Below, one piece after another: positions 1 to 15,100 of a stretch of DNA of 64,000 bases (position 1 is its first letter; each line of letters opens with the position of its first letter). The DNA is from Climacteris rufus (lineage: Eukaryota > Chordata > Aves > Passeriformes > Climacteridae), in assembly GCA_013398175.1 (NCBI GenBank), contig VZRZ01004576.1, positions 1,797,527-1,861,526 of the forward strand, in the 5' to 3' direction. The notes beneath the pieces were generated by a model, which did not search any database, had not been told where the DNA came from, and worked only from the letters and a program-made list of their open reading frames with translations. A program made the translations under genes and the position numbers.

Positions 1-3000
1 GGGGGAGGGGGGAAGCTTTCAAATGAGCCAGTAAGGGAAAACTCACAGTTTTAGTGTCTGTATCAGCAGTTTAATGCACTTCTGTAACTCCTGAGGAGGG
101 GGAGGTGGTGTTGGGGTCCTAAACCTAAATGATTTTTCTGGTATGGAAGAAAATCAGAGCAGAATATGCTATTTTTAAAAGGTTAAAGGAATACCAAAGT
201 TTTCATATAAAAATAATATTATTAAAACTAAGACATTATACAAAACTACAAACACCTCTTGTACTTCAGAAGGCGGCATCCATCTAAACCCAACCAAAGA
301 GTCTTTTTACCATTTACAATAACACTCAAAGCCATGGAAGTTGTATACACATTAGGATGACATCTCTTAATAAATGATGTGGTTCTGAGGACAGGGGGGA
401 AAAAAGTTTACCTTATGTCCCCTTAATATCCATTTCAAATTGTCAAAAACTTCAGAAAGCTGGAACGTGTGAGACATAACGAAGAGATCTTACCATGTAA
501 GCAGGAGCTAGAAAACGCAGAACTAGTCCTGGCTCCTAACCAGACTCCTTTCACAATCTTGGGCAAGTCAGAGCTACTTTGCCTCCACTGTTCCTCTTCT
601 TAACAGAGAAACAGTATTCACATCTTTCTAGGAATGCTGTGAAATGTTGTTGGTTTCATTACAGGGGTTTTTTTAGAGTATTTCATTTTCAGGCCTGCTG
701 TGCCACTGATTTTCCCCCGCTGCACCCACACACTTTTTCAAAGTAATGTAAGCAGTTGGAGGGAGGGAGAGAGAAGGGGAGGAGGGAAGGTTACAGCACG
801 TGTAAGACTGGGATGTCACATATGTCCTGATTCATGCATTTCAGAAAACCACCTACTTTCTTCTGTGGCTGCTGTAGCATACTGCAAATTGACAGAGAAA
901 AAGTGAGGAAAACACCAGGAAAGACTATCCTTATGGTAAACAGTAAGATGACTCTGATTATCTAAATGAAGTGGTTTTCCAAGAAAAACAATTTTTATTC
1001 TAATAATGTTGCCTTCTCTCTTCCTTTTTAAATATAAAAATCATGTCAGGTGCAAATGTTTCTTTCTAGCACACACTAAAAGCTTATTGAAAATAGAGAG
1101 AGTTCCACTCACCAAAGCCAATCTTTTCTCTGGTTTGAATATGCACTTTTTCAACTTTCACTGTCACTCAAAAAGGAAAGAAACAACTGTAAAAATTAAG
1201 TGATTTTAGTTTAAGGACTTAACCTTTCACACTCTACATCTTACCCACATAAAGAACACTTGTATCCTGAAGTGGTGAACAAGTAGCACATCAAAAGAAT
1301 GCTATTAAAGCCTGAATAGAGTAATATGGAAATAATAATAAGGAAGTGGCATTGCACAAAATAATACTGCTGTATTCCTAACCACCTGGACTTTTTCTTA
1401 GTTGAGAGTTACATTTCTAGTAAAGCAGGAAGAGATTTCTGGGGACTTAAACAGCCACGACAGATTTAATTCCAGTTCCTCTTACACACCTTCTGTACAA
1501 CCTAGGTCCTCCAGCACATCTGTTTCCAAACTTTGTCTCCCGCTTTTTGGTCTTAATCCTGATCAGGTTCTCTGGAACGTGAAATTATTCAAATTCATCC
1601 ATACAGTAGAGAATTTTAAAACTACCTTGATCCAATGAAAGTAACATGACATATGTAAAATACATTACCTCATTTACTGGCACTTAGCCAATTTTCATGG
1701 CTTTTTCGTTCAGCTTCAGTTTGTACATAAACTAAACTCCCAAAAGCAGCCAATGAATCTATGATTATCAACAGAACTGTATCAAAATAAAAATCTAGCC
1801 ATTATAAAGGTTCTTTTTTATATCGTTTCCCACAAAAGTGTTTGCATCTACGACATGCTACTGCACTCAGATTTCCTCGCATAAACTTGCAATCCTCTAA
1901 AAAGTACATGCTTTAACAAGAAATTCTCAAGAACACTTGACAAAATTGTGCTAGACACACAGAAAGTGTCAGTGAGACAGAAGTATTAAAGGACAAGAGT
2001 CTTGAATCAACTTTTCATGCATTATCTATGTCATTATGCATCTTATATCACTATCAAAGCCCATTTCTGTGCAAGACCAGAGATATACTGAAAAATACAC
2101 TACTTGCTCTGGTATTTGTCCTAATTTCATTATCATCATTTTATTCAACAGTACATGCATTAGCCAATAAAACATACTTACAAAGGAATTTACCTCTAGG
2201 TATGTAAGGGAAATACAATACACAAGGATAACTTGGTTCAAAGTATTTACAGATCATTGGTGTACTACTTAGACCAATCTTACAGATGAAGAAACTAACA
2301 TGAAAAGGCCATCAGAGCTAGACAATTGACTCTCAGTCACAAAGAATTCATGAATAATTCCAGGGGGATCATCAATGTAATTATCAAACCAAAAGGACAA
2401 ATTATGGCCACATCTATAGAACAATGGGAACTAGAATACGTAGTTATATTGTAATCACACTTTTCCTTCTTATAATGTTACCTTATAATAGCATTGTTCT
2501 GTTTTGATTTTTCAAAGGCAAGGGGAAACCCAAACAACAAGCTAAGACGCTCCAGTTTTGAACAAAACAAATTTTTTTCCTCAGTTTTACAGTGATTTTC
2601 ATTGGTTTAGAGTGTTCAGTTTCACATACATGATTTTCAGGTTTTTAAAGAGTTTGACTCTATAGATCTGCTTTTTGTACAATATTTTCACCTTCTTGGT
2701 TTCTCTTTGTAAATTTTATTCATTGAAGGCTATTTTTAATTTAAGAACTGAATCACTTCTATCTGCAAATACAGTGAAGAAATTCTCTACCTGACATTCC
2801 TAGTCATAGAACTTGGAAAAGGAGAAGTCAGTTGAAAAAAAGACTGACCTAGAAATTTAATTAAGGCTCAGACTCTCAAGGCCCTTTCCAAAATACAGCG
2901 AGCAGCTATTTGGTATCAACATAGTACGTTATGAATCGCTGCACCTCATTATTAATCCTTGAAAAGGAAACCAAACCCAAACAAAAACCTCCCTCTCTCA

Positions 3001-6000
3001 AAATGTCTGTTTCTGAAGGACAAAGGCAATTAACAGGGGCAGGTGAAAAAAAAAAAAGACAGTGTTTTAGAGCGGCATGGGAATTTAAAGATGCCATATG
3101 CATTAAATTATATTTCCTAAATTAAGGCTTAAAGACAACAAGAACTGTAGATTCCTCAGACTTGTTCAAAGTTAAATTTATCCCAGGCTGAAAATATCTT
3201 GGAAGCACAACAAAGCTGGATTAATTTCTCTACTCAACATACCCATTTGCAAAGGTAGAAATCCTTGTAAACTCTATCTTAAAAAAGGTAATAAAATGTT
3301 GGTAGTATAAACATGGTAGTGTCTTAGTTAAGGCAGTCTACCCAAAAATAGACATAGCCATGCTGCCTTCAGTCTTCATGCTATTTGGTGTTCTGTACAT
3401 CTTAAAACACTCCTTATTTCTATCCCTCCTGAGTTATAAAAAGCAAAATTATCCACAATAATTAAATAAAATATTCTTTATATGTATTATGGCTATGTTC
3501 ATAGACAAGTCAGTCACCCAATAGCTCAATGACTGTTAATGAAACTGAAAGCCTAATTAGCAAGATGAGGGGAATAACCCCAGCGTTCTGGCCCACCTCC
3601 AGTATGAATAATTGCTTCTACCTATGCAAAATCCCCCCTGTCATTTCAATTAGGTGAAATATTCCTCACATCCTGCTCTTAAATTGCTGGATATTGTTTA
3701 TAGTGCCATCATAAGAGCTGCTGCATTCTACCCTGCATACAGCTGCATTTTTACAGTAATAATGTGGCAACTCCTACTTTTAGTGACTTTGTGCAAAAAC
3801 CCTGTTTCTGCAAAAGGCTCTCTGCTATTAGACAAAGAACCAACCAACTAAAAAAAACCCCCACTAATTTACTGTGCATATATTAATGACAGAAGTATAA
3901 AATCTGTGTAGAACACAGGCAATGGCAACACCTTAACAGGTACTGAGGTATAAAAATAAGTCAATCAGGCATATTCAGCAGCATAACAAGCAACCACCTT
4001 ATTACACTATCACAACTTTGTATATCTCAAAAATTAAGCCAAAGCTAACACCTCTCACAAAAGACTGTGAAATCCTACCAGTACATTAAAACACCCTTCT
4101 AAAAACTCACATATATACACATCAAATTTAACAAGGAAGAGAATTAAGTCAGTCATCAACCATGACCTGCAAAACCACAGTTGTACATATTCCTAGACTT
4201 ATCTTCTTGCTCAGCAGTATGCACACCTTAAATACCTGTTCCTCAAAATAGGCACCAATTCCCCCAAATGCTTTCATTTTGCCTTACTCTATAATCTCCA
4301 AAATTTTCTAAAAAGCCTAAAATTTGGATTCTGATTCATTTTAAATTGTTCAGCTGACTAAAAATATCCTAATTGCAAAAGGATTTAAAAGTTTGGTAGG
4401 TTTAATTAATGTCGATTTTAAGAGGGACATTTGGGGCTTATAACTGCTTCCCCACATCAGAGTGTTTTCTTGTTCTCCTCTTTTGGCTCTCAATTGCCAC
4501 TGAAATGGTTATTAATAAGTAAACTCCAGAATGCTTACATTAGCCCACAGTCCTCTTATTGTTCACTCCTCCTTTAAATCTCCCTATCCGTTAAAAGATA
4601 CTGTTTTAATTGACTATAAAATCCACTTAGAAAGGTACTCACTGGTTTGAGCCATGAAAGTTAAAAGATATGTTTTATTTAGGAAAATATGCAAGCAGAT
4701 ACCTGCAGAAATACACATTAACACTAACTGTACCTACTATTCCATGAAAGATTTCAGTAAACACATCAGTGATTTACTGTTATTTATTGTTATGGCAGTA
4801 CGGAAACTTCCACAGTAAAATAGAGACCAGGAGTGAAAAGAGCTGTAAAACCATTAAAAAAAAGTTTGCTTTTTTCTTGTCCTGGCCTCCTAAGACTGTA
4901 AATCTCAGGCTTTCTTTTTCCTAAATTGTCTTCTTTCAAGGATTACCAGTGTTATAAATACCTTTGCCTTCTACTGACTAGACACATTTTCTCCTGTAGA
5001 CTCACTTCCTGTGGGAAACGTTACATCCAAAATTACACACACCCCTGCACTATTAGAATTGCAATCACTGCTGCAATTCTGTTCATGTATTAAAAAAAGC
5101 ACTACGAATAGAACAGCTTTCACTTTATCATCATCTTCTGTAAAAGGAATATCACTCTTGCATGGGAAATAGCAATATACGTATAAAAAAATTCTTTCAA
5201 AATACAGTAGAAAATAATTTCCATTAAGTACACCTGCTGGGGAAAAAGCTGCACACACCAATGATTAAGCCTAAGTGTGCATCTGTCCTTTAAATATGCA
5301 TAGCAGTAATAGCTTAAATGCAGTTCAAATCATGGCCACTCTTACTGCATATACAAATCTGCACCAGGCAATGCTAAATTAAGAAGTACCTCTGATAATT
5401 TTACAAAAGACAAAGAAAAAATTGGTTGTAAACTCCTCTGCATTGCAAAGATCTCTTTTGTCTGTCAATCAACAGAAAAGTATTATTCCACCATCACAAA
5501 AGGCAAACCTTTGGAGGCAGTATAGGTCTGTGTGTTGTGCAAATGTGCAGTTGCTAAGAAGCAAATATGCTTCTCCTCTAATCAAATAGCCCAGCTCAGC
5601 AATGCTGCTGGCTTGGGGCAAGAAGCAAATTCCACCAGCCACAAACTTAGAAACAGTCTTGAATTATTTGTTGCTGACCGCTGGCTGAACCCTGTCCTGA
5701 TGAGCACCATCACCATTAGCCACTTCTCAGTGTATTCCATCAACCAATGGCAATAGCAGCATGCTACAGCTCAGGCTGCAAGGAATTGATCAAACAGGGT
5801 AATGAGACTATTTCTTCATGGAGGTTATTTTAAATGAATATAAATATTTTCTTTCTACATAATTTGCCACAAAAGGTCACTGAACTCCCTGCGATTCTAA
5901 AGAAAAATGCTGTGGTATCCCCTTTATATATTTGAGTTAGGATATAGCCAACAAACAATTCTGGGCATTTTTGATGATCGTGTAAATCTTAATGAGGTGG

Positions 6001-7053
6001 CATCCCAGACAATTGATTAGCAACAACGTTCTATCTTCACATTTAGTTACGAACAAAAAGAAGATTTGATGCTATTTTAGAAAATCATGATATACCTATG
6101 CCCTTAAAATCTTTCATGAGATAATATATTCTGTGAGCCTAAAGACTTACACTTTTGCTGTTAACAATAGATCATGCATATTTAGCTGTGCTTGCCTTAC
6201 TTTGATATTATAGCCCTTTCTAAAGATGCTTTCAACTGAACTCCTGTTAAAAATACCCACTTTGTGTTTGAGTCAAGTTACTGATAAGGAGACCAGCATT
6301 CAGACACCCTGTCGGTCATAGTTGTTTTCTTTTAAAAACTACTATAAAAAGACACCAAGAGATACTTGAAATTTAATTCAAAGCAACTGCTACAAAAATC
6401 CCATCAAGTCCCTCCTTGTCCCATATAAGATTTTTAATCCTATCATTTCCAGTACTGGACAATTTCTTCAGTGCTGGGAAAACATGTAAATATTGATTTA
6501 AATACCAGTCTAATAGCTTTTTATTAACAAAGGCATTACACTATGATAAAGAAATAGTGCTTATTATTTTCTACTTTTAGGATAATAATATAAAAATTAT
6601 ATTCTATATTCCAATAGGCCAACTAAACACAATTGTTCATTTTTGAGAATTTCCAAAGTTACCTTGAATAACTTTCAGTAAATACTTCCAACTCAAAAGA
6701 AAATATATATTTCTACCCTGGCATGAGTATAATTCATTTATCTGAGACACAGCACTTGAAAACGCAGGTTAAAATATAAAGTAAAACATATATATAAAAG
6801 ATTTATAACACATTATATAAAGGATTAGTTAGCCTTGTCCTGATTAATAGTTTACTTACATAATAATAAAACAGGCTTTGGATAGTTTGTTTAATTCACA
6901 TACAATATTTAAAGCTTTTTTTTTTTTTGACAACACTAAATAAAAATGTGTTATCTGAAACTCTGTTGCTCTTATGTGGTTGGGATCCTCAGCTCCTCAG
7001 GCTTTTTTCCTCCTCTAACTGAATGTCTCTGACCAGAACAGGAAATAAAAATA

Positions 7054-7099
7054 TTAAAAAAAAATAATAATAATAAAGTAAGATTATTAATAATAATTA
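7054..7099. repeat. A-rich/AAT simple repeat
   Basis: An A9 run followed by ATA/TAA triplets and a mirrored TTATTAATAAT segment. Simple AT-rich low-complexity DNA. Confidence 0.7.
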
Positions 7100-8963
7100 C
7101 AAAAATAGTTTAGATCAACAGGATTTTCCTCCCATTTCCCACCCCTATTAAAATACTATTTCCACAGCATTCCTTTCTAATTCTTTATCAATACCATCAT
7201 TATATGTTGTATGGTAGGGAAGTGCATCTAAGGCTTGACTAGAATAAAGAAACTCAGATGTGTTTGTTCTATTGAGCCACCATTTCTACATTTTTAAATC
7301 TTTTTTTTTAAGAAAAGTCAACAGCAAAACTAAAACTGTAGTTCTGTGAGAAAAAAGAGAGCTTTGTTGGCTGTTTATTCCAAAACATAAAGCTTGTTTT
7401 ATCTGTTACACAGACCCTACAAATTCCTACTGTTCGTCCATAATGTCTTTTTAAAGTCAGTTTCCAAAAATAAAAAGGAAACAATTCTAAATTACTGTTG
7501 AAGATGTTTAAAAATTTGTGAAAGAACATGAAGCTAGGACTATCCAAAACATACAAAATCCTGAGAAACTATTTTTAACATTGGTGAAAGAAGCTAATTT
7601 ATACATAAATCCTATTTTTTTCCTCAGAGCAATCTCATTAAGTCCTAAATTCCATTTAAAAAAAAAAAAAAAGTGGTCCTTTACAATACCAATAAAAAAC
7701 AACATTCATTTGTGGGGAGGAAGAAATCAGCACCCACTTGCAAAAGACATCTCATCAACGGACTACATTTGACAAAAATCAGTGGAAACAGCAAAGAAGC
7801 CAATACAACTTCCAGTGCCAAGGAGCCAGATGGCATTGCTGGAAAAATTATATCTACAGACTGGCAGCTTGATCCCATGATTATTGCCCAAGGGAGGAGG
7901 AAGAGGAAAACAAGAGGTATTTCAGTGTGATGGAGTAAATCAATTATCACCAGCTCACTACGGCATTTTCACATTATTTTTATACCCCATTCTAAATATC
8001 GCTCAAATGAGCGAGAGCACCGGAAGATTACAGCACTGTGAGGCAGAAAGAAAGGTGTGCTGTACATTAAAAAAGCCCTATGTACTTAAACGTACCTCTC
8101 TCAACTGCATTACACAGTCCATATTCCAAATGAAATTTGGAATTCTTGTGGTTAACAAGCAAAAGCAAAGTTTCTATTTTGTTCGGTTTATTTTTGACCT
8201 GAAATTCCAAACGTCATCTACACAGATTACAGACAAAAACATCTCTGCATTTCTCAATATGAGTACATTCTTTAGTGTATTTTCACATCTTAACGTGCAG
8301 TTATTTTACACATGCAATTGCCAAGTAACCATTTTGCTAAAATATTTAAAAAATCTTTGATCAAACAAGTTTGTGGTAGTCTTACCAATTATTTTTCTGA
8401 TAAAATACAGTATTAAAGCTAGCTTCTAAAGAAGCTGTTAGAGAGAGAAAAATCAGTCCTACTATAAGGAAAGCAGTTCTAGAAAACTAAAAGACAAGCT
8501 GTTCCCCCACTACCTTCATATGCATACATATTCAAATTACTAAACACAAAATAGACAGAATTATAAGAATGTGTTAGATTCTCCATGTGAAAAGAGGCAA
8601 GGTTAATTTTTTTTTTTAATTGGAAGTCAAGGACAACACTTGCATCAACTTCTTTTTCCAGGCAACTGCAATAATAAGGCCCATTTCCTGTACCCATCCT
8701 TGGAAAAGAACACATCCCATCACCTACCAAAAAGACTGGGACCACCTTCATTTCACTTGTCTCCATCCCATTTTCATCTTATTGCACAGCCATGTACGCA
8801 GTCTAAATATTCTTCAGCTCCCACTTATATTATTTCAACACTAATCCTTTTCCCTTACCTTTTCAATGTAAAGCAGTGATGCACAAGTGCAGATATTTGA
8901 AGGACAAAAGAAACTAATTGCACATTTGAATATGTATTGTATTTATATATCACCCATGTTCAA

Positions 8964-9113
8964 GTTGTGAATGCCCCATCCCTGAAGTGTTCAAGTCCAG
9001 GTGGGATGGGGCTTTCAGAACCCGGTCTAAAGGAGGATGTCTCTCCCCATGGCAGGGGAGTTAGAACTACACCATCTTTAAGGTCCCTTTCATCCCAAAC
9101 CTTCTATGATACA
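8964..9113 (+). mobile_element. CR1 LINE 3'-end fragment
   Basis: About 150 bp of CR1 (chicken repeat 1) 3' terminus: GAATGCCCCATCCCTGAAGTG, then GTGGGATGGGGCTTT, a CCCATGGCAGGGGAGTT block, AAGGTCCCTTTCA and a degenerate terminal TTCTATGAT. 5' truncation is usual for CR1. Orientation is antisense to SKAP2, in intron 4. Confidence 0.92.
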
Positions 9114-12100
9114 GAGAAATACAAAATATGACTGTTGAGTAACAAGCAAAAAGTTGTTTTATATAAAGAACAGGGTATCTCTGAAAAGGTATTATCAGGC
9201 TCTGATGTATTTTCATTAAGGAACACATGTCCAGGTAGGCACACATGCTACACAGAAGGACAGGAAAATCCTGTTCAGAGCAGAAGAGGTTTTCCTCCAT
9301 TATAGGTTCATTCGTAATTCCTTGCCCAAAAGGGGCTTAAAACTATTTTTGACTACCATCAGTAGAGAAGGAAAGACTAAGATGTCAAGTGACAGATGAC
9401 CAAAGAAGTGTGGTTCTTGTTGAAAATTTTTAAGTAGTGAACAACTATCTGCAACATCCTGAAAAATCCAGTAATGAACTTGTCCATTCAGTGGGGATAC
9501 CATAAAGATATGATCTACTATGGTTGGGGTTTTTGCAAAACAATTCAATAAACCTTTTCATGACATAGTTTTTACTTATTCACTCATATTTAATCTCAAA
9601 ATTCACAACTATTAATCTACTGCAACCTCAGTTTATTTAAAAGGAAACAAACCCAAATCCACTAAATTAATGCCTGGATTGCATTATGCCTGAGAGAAAA
9701 CAGGCTTGTTTTGTTCTTGCTTAAGATTTACAGATTCACTTTGCACCTCTACAGAAAGCACTAAACAGTTAAAACACAAAAACAGGAACATGGGAAAAAT
9801 CTTCTTCTGTTCATTAGGATTGATACACACTTCATGCATGCAATAAATTAAATATGGACACAAATTCCTAATCACCAATTCAGAGAAAGAAATCTCTATG
9901 CCAAACTTAACTTGTACTTATATTGCAAGGCTCTACATTTTTTCTCCAGTAGCTTTCTATATCCAGGGACCTCTAAAGCCTCACCCTTGAGACAAAACAC
10001 AAAGTACCACACAGAGCATTGTTTTAAACACTTCTGATCTGGTCCAAAACAAATAAAACACTATGGTTATGCAGAGCTTTTTCTGTTTGCAACTACTACA
10101 CAGCATATGTCGAAGGCAGACCCATTTTTCTGTCCTATGTGGTAGATATCAGGAAGGAAAAGATGCCTCTTGCCTTGAATGCCAAGCAGCACCACTCTGT
10201 GGGACTTGCTTTCCTCTGGTACCCACCTCAAGGTGCCACAGGAGTAGCCTGAAGCTGTGCTATCAGCTATGACTGATGCATCTTTGTGGTTCTGGGAGGA
10301 AAGGAGTAGGGAGCAGAATGGCAGCTACCCTGCCACTCCTGCTTGGCAGGAAGAAAGAGGAATTACAGGGAAATCAGAAGGTAGAAATTCATTTGATCAA
10401 GATAAACTATTAATAAGATCCTTATGAATTAACTGCCTCCCAAACATACTTAAAAAGCTTATCACATATCCAAGAGGCAGAAAGGAAACCTTTCCTCTTC
10501 CTTTTTGTTTCAGCCATGTGTGATGTATAGGAACCAATCTAGAAGAACATTAAGCCAACAAGCAATATACTGTAAATAGAAAAATCTATTCACTTCAACT
10601 TTCTGGACTCTTTTTTGACCATAATCTTGTTATATATTTTGAATAAAATTATGATCTATATGAAAAAGAAATGAGTTAAGCAGGTCATTATTTGGTTTTT
10701 ACTGTGGATATTGTCCTATGTAGTGGTGGAGTGTACATGGCTGTTTTGCTATTGCTCAGTCACTGAAGCAACATAGATGAAATAAAATGAGCAATAAACC
10801 ATGTCATCTCTCCCATGGGAGAAAGGTAAATGTTAAAAGAACACAGGGGTTTATTGTTTGATAGAAAGATTTTCATCATGATAATTAGAAGTTCAAACAT
10901 TTTAGTATAATCAATTTGTACACACTGTTAACCTACATGATGCCATTTTTAACTTCACTGTTGACTTTAATAGGGCCAAATTTTCACTTAAAAGTTCTGT
11001 TTCCTATCAGAAATTATTCCCTTATGTTCTGTAGAAATGCTTTAAATCAAAATTAATTACATTAGCTTTGCATATTCACATGCACTCTCTTTTTTTAAAC
11101 TTCTTGCTTCTCCAAGTAAGTCATTTCTGCTATATGCACTGCTATGAATCCTACAAACAAACCAGCAAGCAACCAAGCAGTTCAGTTGTTTGTTCTTCTC
11201 ATAAGGTTTCAAAAGCAGGTACATGTGGAAAGTTATAACAATTCTATTCAGTCTTGAAAAATATTCATTACAGAAGGAAAAAAATTAGGAAATATACCAT
11301 TGCCATGTCTTTTATGGACAAAAGAGAGTCAAATGTCAAAAGACTGACAGAGTTTAGTGTATGTATTCTCTCCTAGCAAGCAGAGTGCAGCACTAGGACA
11401 AGCTGTCCAAGGGACAGTGCAATTGCACCAGTAGAGATTTTTAGGAAAGATGAAACTGGTGCCCATCAAGAAATGTCTCATGCAGAATAAGGATGACACA
11501 TTGATTTTAGTCTTAAGGCCTCTCCTATTCAACAAGGAGTTTTATCTTCTTTACAGCTTTTGACAATTTCAAGAAAGTTAGCACCCTCTTCTCATCTGTT
11601 AAACAGATTTGCATCTGGGAATTTATGCACACTTGGTTGGTTCCACGTGCACCAATATCCTCTTAAACAGAATTTTTAAAAAACCCACTTCATATTTTCA
11701 GTTCCTCTTCAGTATGTTTTACTTTTCAATGTGTTCCATCAGCTTGTAAAATATTGTATTCTGGGTGACATCTAAACTGTCCAGAAGTGATTCAGCCTAA
11801 ATTCCTAGTGATGCATCCTTCCTCGGGCAACCTCAGCACACCACATCAGGAACTCTAGCCTTCAACCTTCCTGCTTAAGACTGAGTTGCTAATTACAATT
11901 TTTGAGAATTTTAAAAAGCAACATTTCCGATCACCAGATTACCTTTTCAGCCAGAAAGGCAGAATCATAACCCCATTCACAATTCTGACAAGAACTAGCA
12001 CCCCCTCAAAACAAAGTTAGCATGCCAAAGTTCAGATCATTACCCCTTTTCCATATGATGGGCTATTGCCCTCCTGCCAGTTCCTAGTAAGAGCATAAAG

Positions 12101-15100
12101 TACGTTTTCTCACAGAAGATCAAGTGGCCAAGTAAACTTAGATCTTACTTCCCTCAATATGACCTTTTTTATTCAATCTTGAATATTCAAAGTAATAGAA
12201 GGAATAATAAAATACCTGATTTTCTGCCTTCGGTGAGATCTACGTATGAGAAAAACAAGACAAATAAAGAAGTTTCTCACTCCTTTGAATGGCTGCCATG
12301 CACTTCAGTTTGTAACTCTCTACAATACTGAAAGCAAGTAACTAATCTCCTACAACAACTCAGGTAAACTTCCAATGCTGTCATCCCCAAGACAACCAAA
12401 CATCCTCTCCATGGACATGATTACATTACCAAAATAGTGGTAAACTAACACAAGATTGGAGGGATAAGAAGGGCAAAAGGAGAAAGGACAGAAAATCCTA
12501 GTTCCATTTTCCAACCTTTGCTACCTTAGTTGCTAGCAGTGCCTAACTGGCTCTGTGATAATCACAGTTTTTCTTGAATACAGTGCCCCAAAAACAAACT
12601 CAGTAAGAATGTAGTTGAAGAAAGTGGGAAAATACTTGTATTTATGCACAAAGATAAAGCCTTGGGCAGAACTCTACCCCCAGTCTTCAGTGACAGTATT
12701 TTAATAACTGCCTAACAAATAAGAAAAATAAGGGGGAGAAAAGCTTAGTTAGTATTTGTATTTCAGACTTAGAACATAAAAAGAAGCAGCATGCAAAATT
12801 CAGCCACACGATTTTTCATTCGCACTTGATCAAACTGCAAAATATGGTGTTCATATTAATTAAATTCTATAGATCATGTAAAATAATTGACTCCAGCCTG
12901 CAAAGACTTGTATAGACCTTTTCCAAAGCAACTACATGAAAACAAAGTGCTAAAGCCTGTTGCTTCATCCAAAAATTATGGCAAGCAAGTCATATTGCAG
13001 GGAGCAATAAATTTTGCTCATTTCCAAGACTGCACTTTGATGACAAACACTTAAAGCACAAGCCTTTCATTTACTCTGTTTCCTCAATATTCTCCAAGTG
13101 CCCAGTTTTGCTTGCTCTATCCCTACCTTCCTCCACTTCAACGATGGGGAAATTTAATATGAGATTCTCAGATTGTTTAAAAATTTTCTACTAAAAAGCA
13201 TATTTTACTCATAAACTATAGCCAAATATGATAATCTGAAGAGCACACAAGTCCCCAGACACATTTTTAGTACTTCTTTCATCCTTACATTCTCAAGGCA
13301 ACATTTCTAGACCTTCCACAGAAATGGTGATGATCTTAATTATTTTATCACACCATTCACTGTGATCTTTTTAGATCCAGTAATTATCCAATTACATACT
13401 CTCTGCAGAGCCAAACAAATATGCCTTCTTCAGAGGTTCGCTTACAAAGTCAGAAAGTTTGTTCCTCTAACACTAGTGACATTTCTTACTATAGAATCAA
13501 GTCACCATACCATAAACCAAAAAAAAAAATTACTTTAAAAAAATCCCTTTATATCATAAAAGAAGATTACAGTGTTACCAAACAGGAAAGTTTAAGCCTG
13601 CCATTGAACCTGTAGTTACTACCAGCCTAGGAAACTTGAAAATTAAATGAAAAATAATAACTTTTTGCCCATTAACTTCTCAACCAAAAGTAAGTTTGCT
13701 TCCAACTTGAAAGAAAATCTGAGTCTTTCAATTTTAAAGTATTTTAGTATGCTTTGGTTTTTAACTAATCAAGACATATGTATTTCCCACTACATACAGT
13801 CTTCAAAACACAGATGGAAGGGGAGTAAGAAATTACAAGACATAACATTGTTATACAATGTACTATACAAAAACCTGTCATTTAAGTTGCAAGAAACCTA
13901 GTCATCAATAAGTGAAAAAATACTTCGCTCAAAAATCAATTATGTTGAGTCTTTTGTATAGAGAAGTAGTACACCTTTCAGGCAACTGGTATTAATGAGC
14001 AGACATGGCTATAGAATCTCCATCTGTTTTTCTGACAAAGCTGTGACTACTCCAGTCTCTCATTGAAATTCCATTAATCTGGTGCACCAAGGACCAATGC
14101 GAAAATCAAAACTCCATCTAACCCTTTATCAGCTCACAATAACCTACAAGTGAACTCTGCCTGTTAGCATACAGCAAGTTATGATTTTGCTATCAATCAG
14201 GCTGTTAGCCAATAAAATAAAAAAAAAAATCAAGTTAAGACCAGAGTGCCTGGCTGTGCTGTTTTGTTTGGTCTGTCTTGTTTTTCAGTTTGTTATTTTA
14301 TTTGGGGGTTTTGTTGTGCTTTATCCCTCTTCCCATTTCTGTAGGGTGTCTGGACATGCAAGCCCATGCATCATTCTCTTTCGTTGTGATTTAATTGCTG
14401 CCAGCAATCAAGTCAAAGCATCACTGAAGTGTGCTTGAATTTCATTAGATGATATAACTTATGCTACTTTCCTACAGTACCTAATAAACCATAAAGAAAC
14501 CAAAACACATATGGCTTGAGGGAATAACTGGAAAATTAGGTGGCCATTTGGGAACTGAGTGAACTTTTGAACCAGAGGAACAGAGAAAAAGAAATATTAA
14601 AAGGAAAGACAGACTTAGAATGCACACAGAGACGTGGGGGTTTGACCTTTTCAGTACCTAGAAAATTACATTAGCATTATGAAAAATACATATCATGTTT
14701 AGAGTTTATAATCCATCAAAGTTTAGATACTTTGTTAGTGCCTACCATAAGGTAAAAGTCAAAAGGACAACATAACAATCAGATTTGACAAAAGGCCTTT
14801 AGGTGACCTGTGCTAATTTAGTTATCCCATACTTATTGTTAAATGGATTATCTCTCTTGTAATTAATACACCATTAGACAAAGGTCACACGAAAACTCCA
14901 GGATTTCGCAATGACTGTAACGTACACATAATACACAATTCTTTATCTCTTACCAAGTGGGTGCCTTCACAAATAATGTTTTGACAGTAATGCTGCAAAG
15001 TCAAATTGTGACACTTTCACAAGTCATACAAACCTTGCAGTCTATCTCAAGTATATAAAGAGAAATGTCTTGGGTTTTTTTAGCAGAATATATATATAAA

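Noticed and set aside
7884..8360. 158-codon plus frame
   Set aside because: AT-rich random-looking peptide in SKAP2 intron 4, with no splice or promoter context.
9950..10000. Minus-strand PGYRKLLEKK-like peptide, considered as the SKAP2 PH-domain start
   Set aside because: Lacks the expected PFVLKAGYLEKRRK surroundings and has no proper donor.
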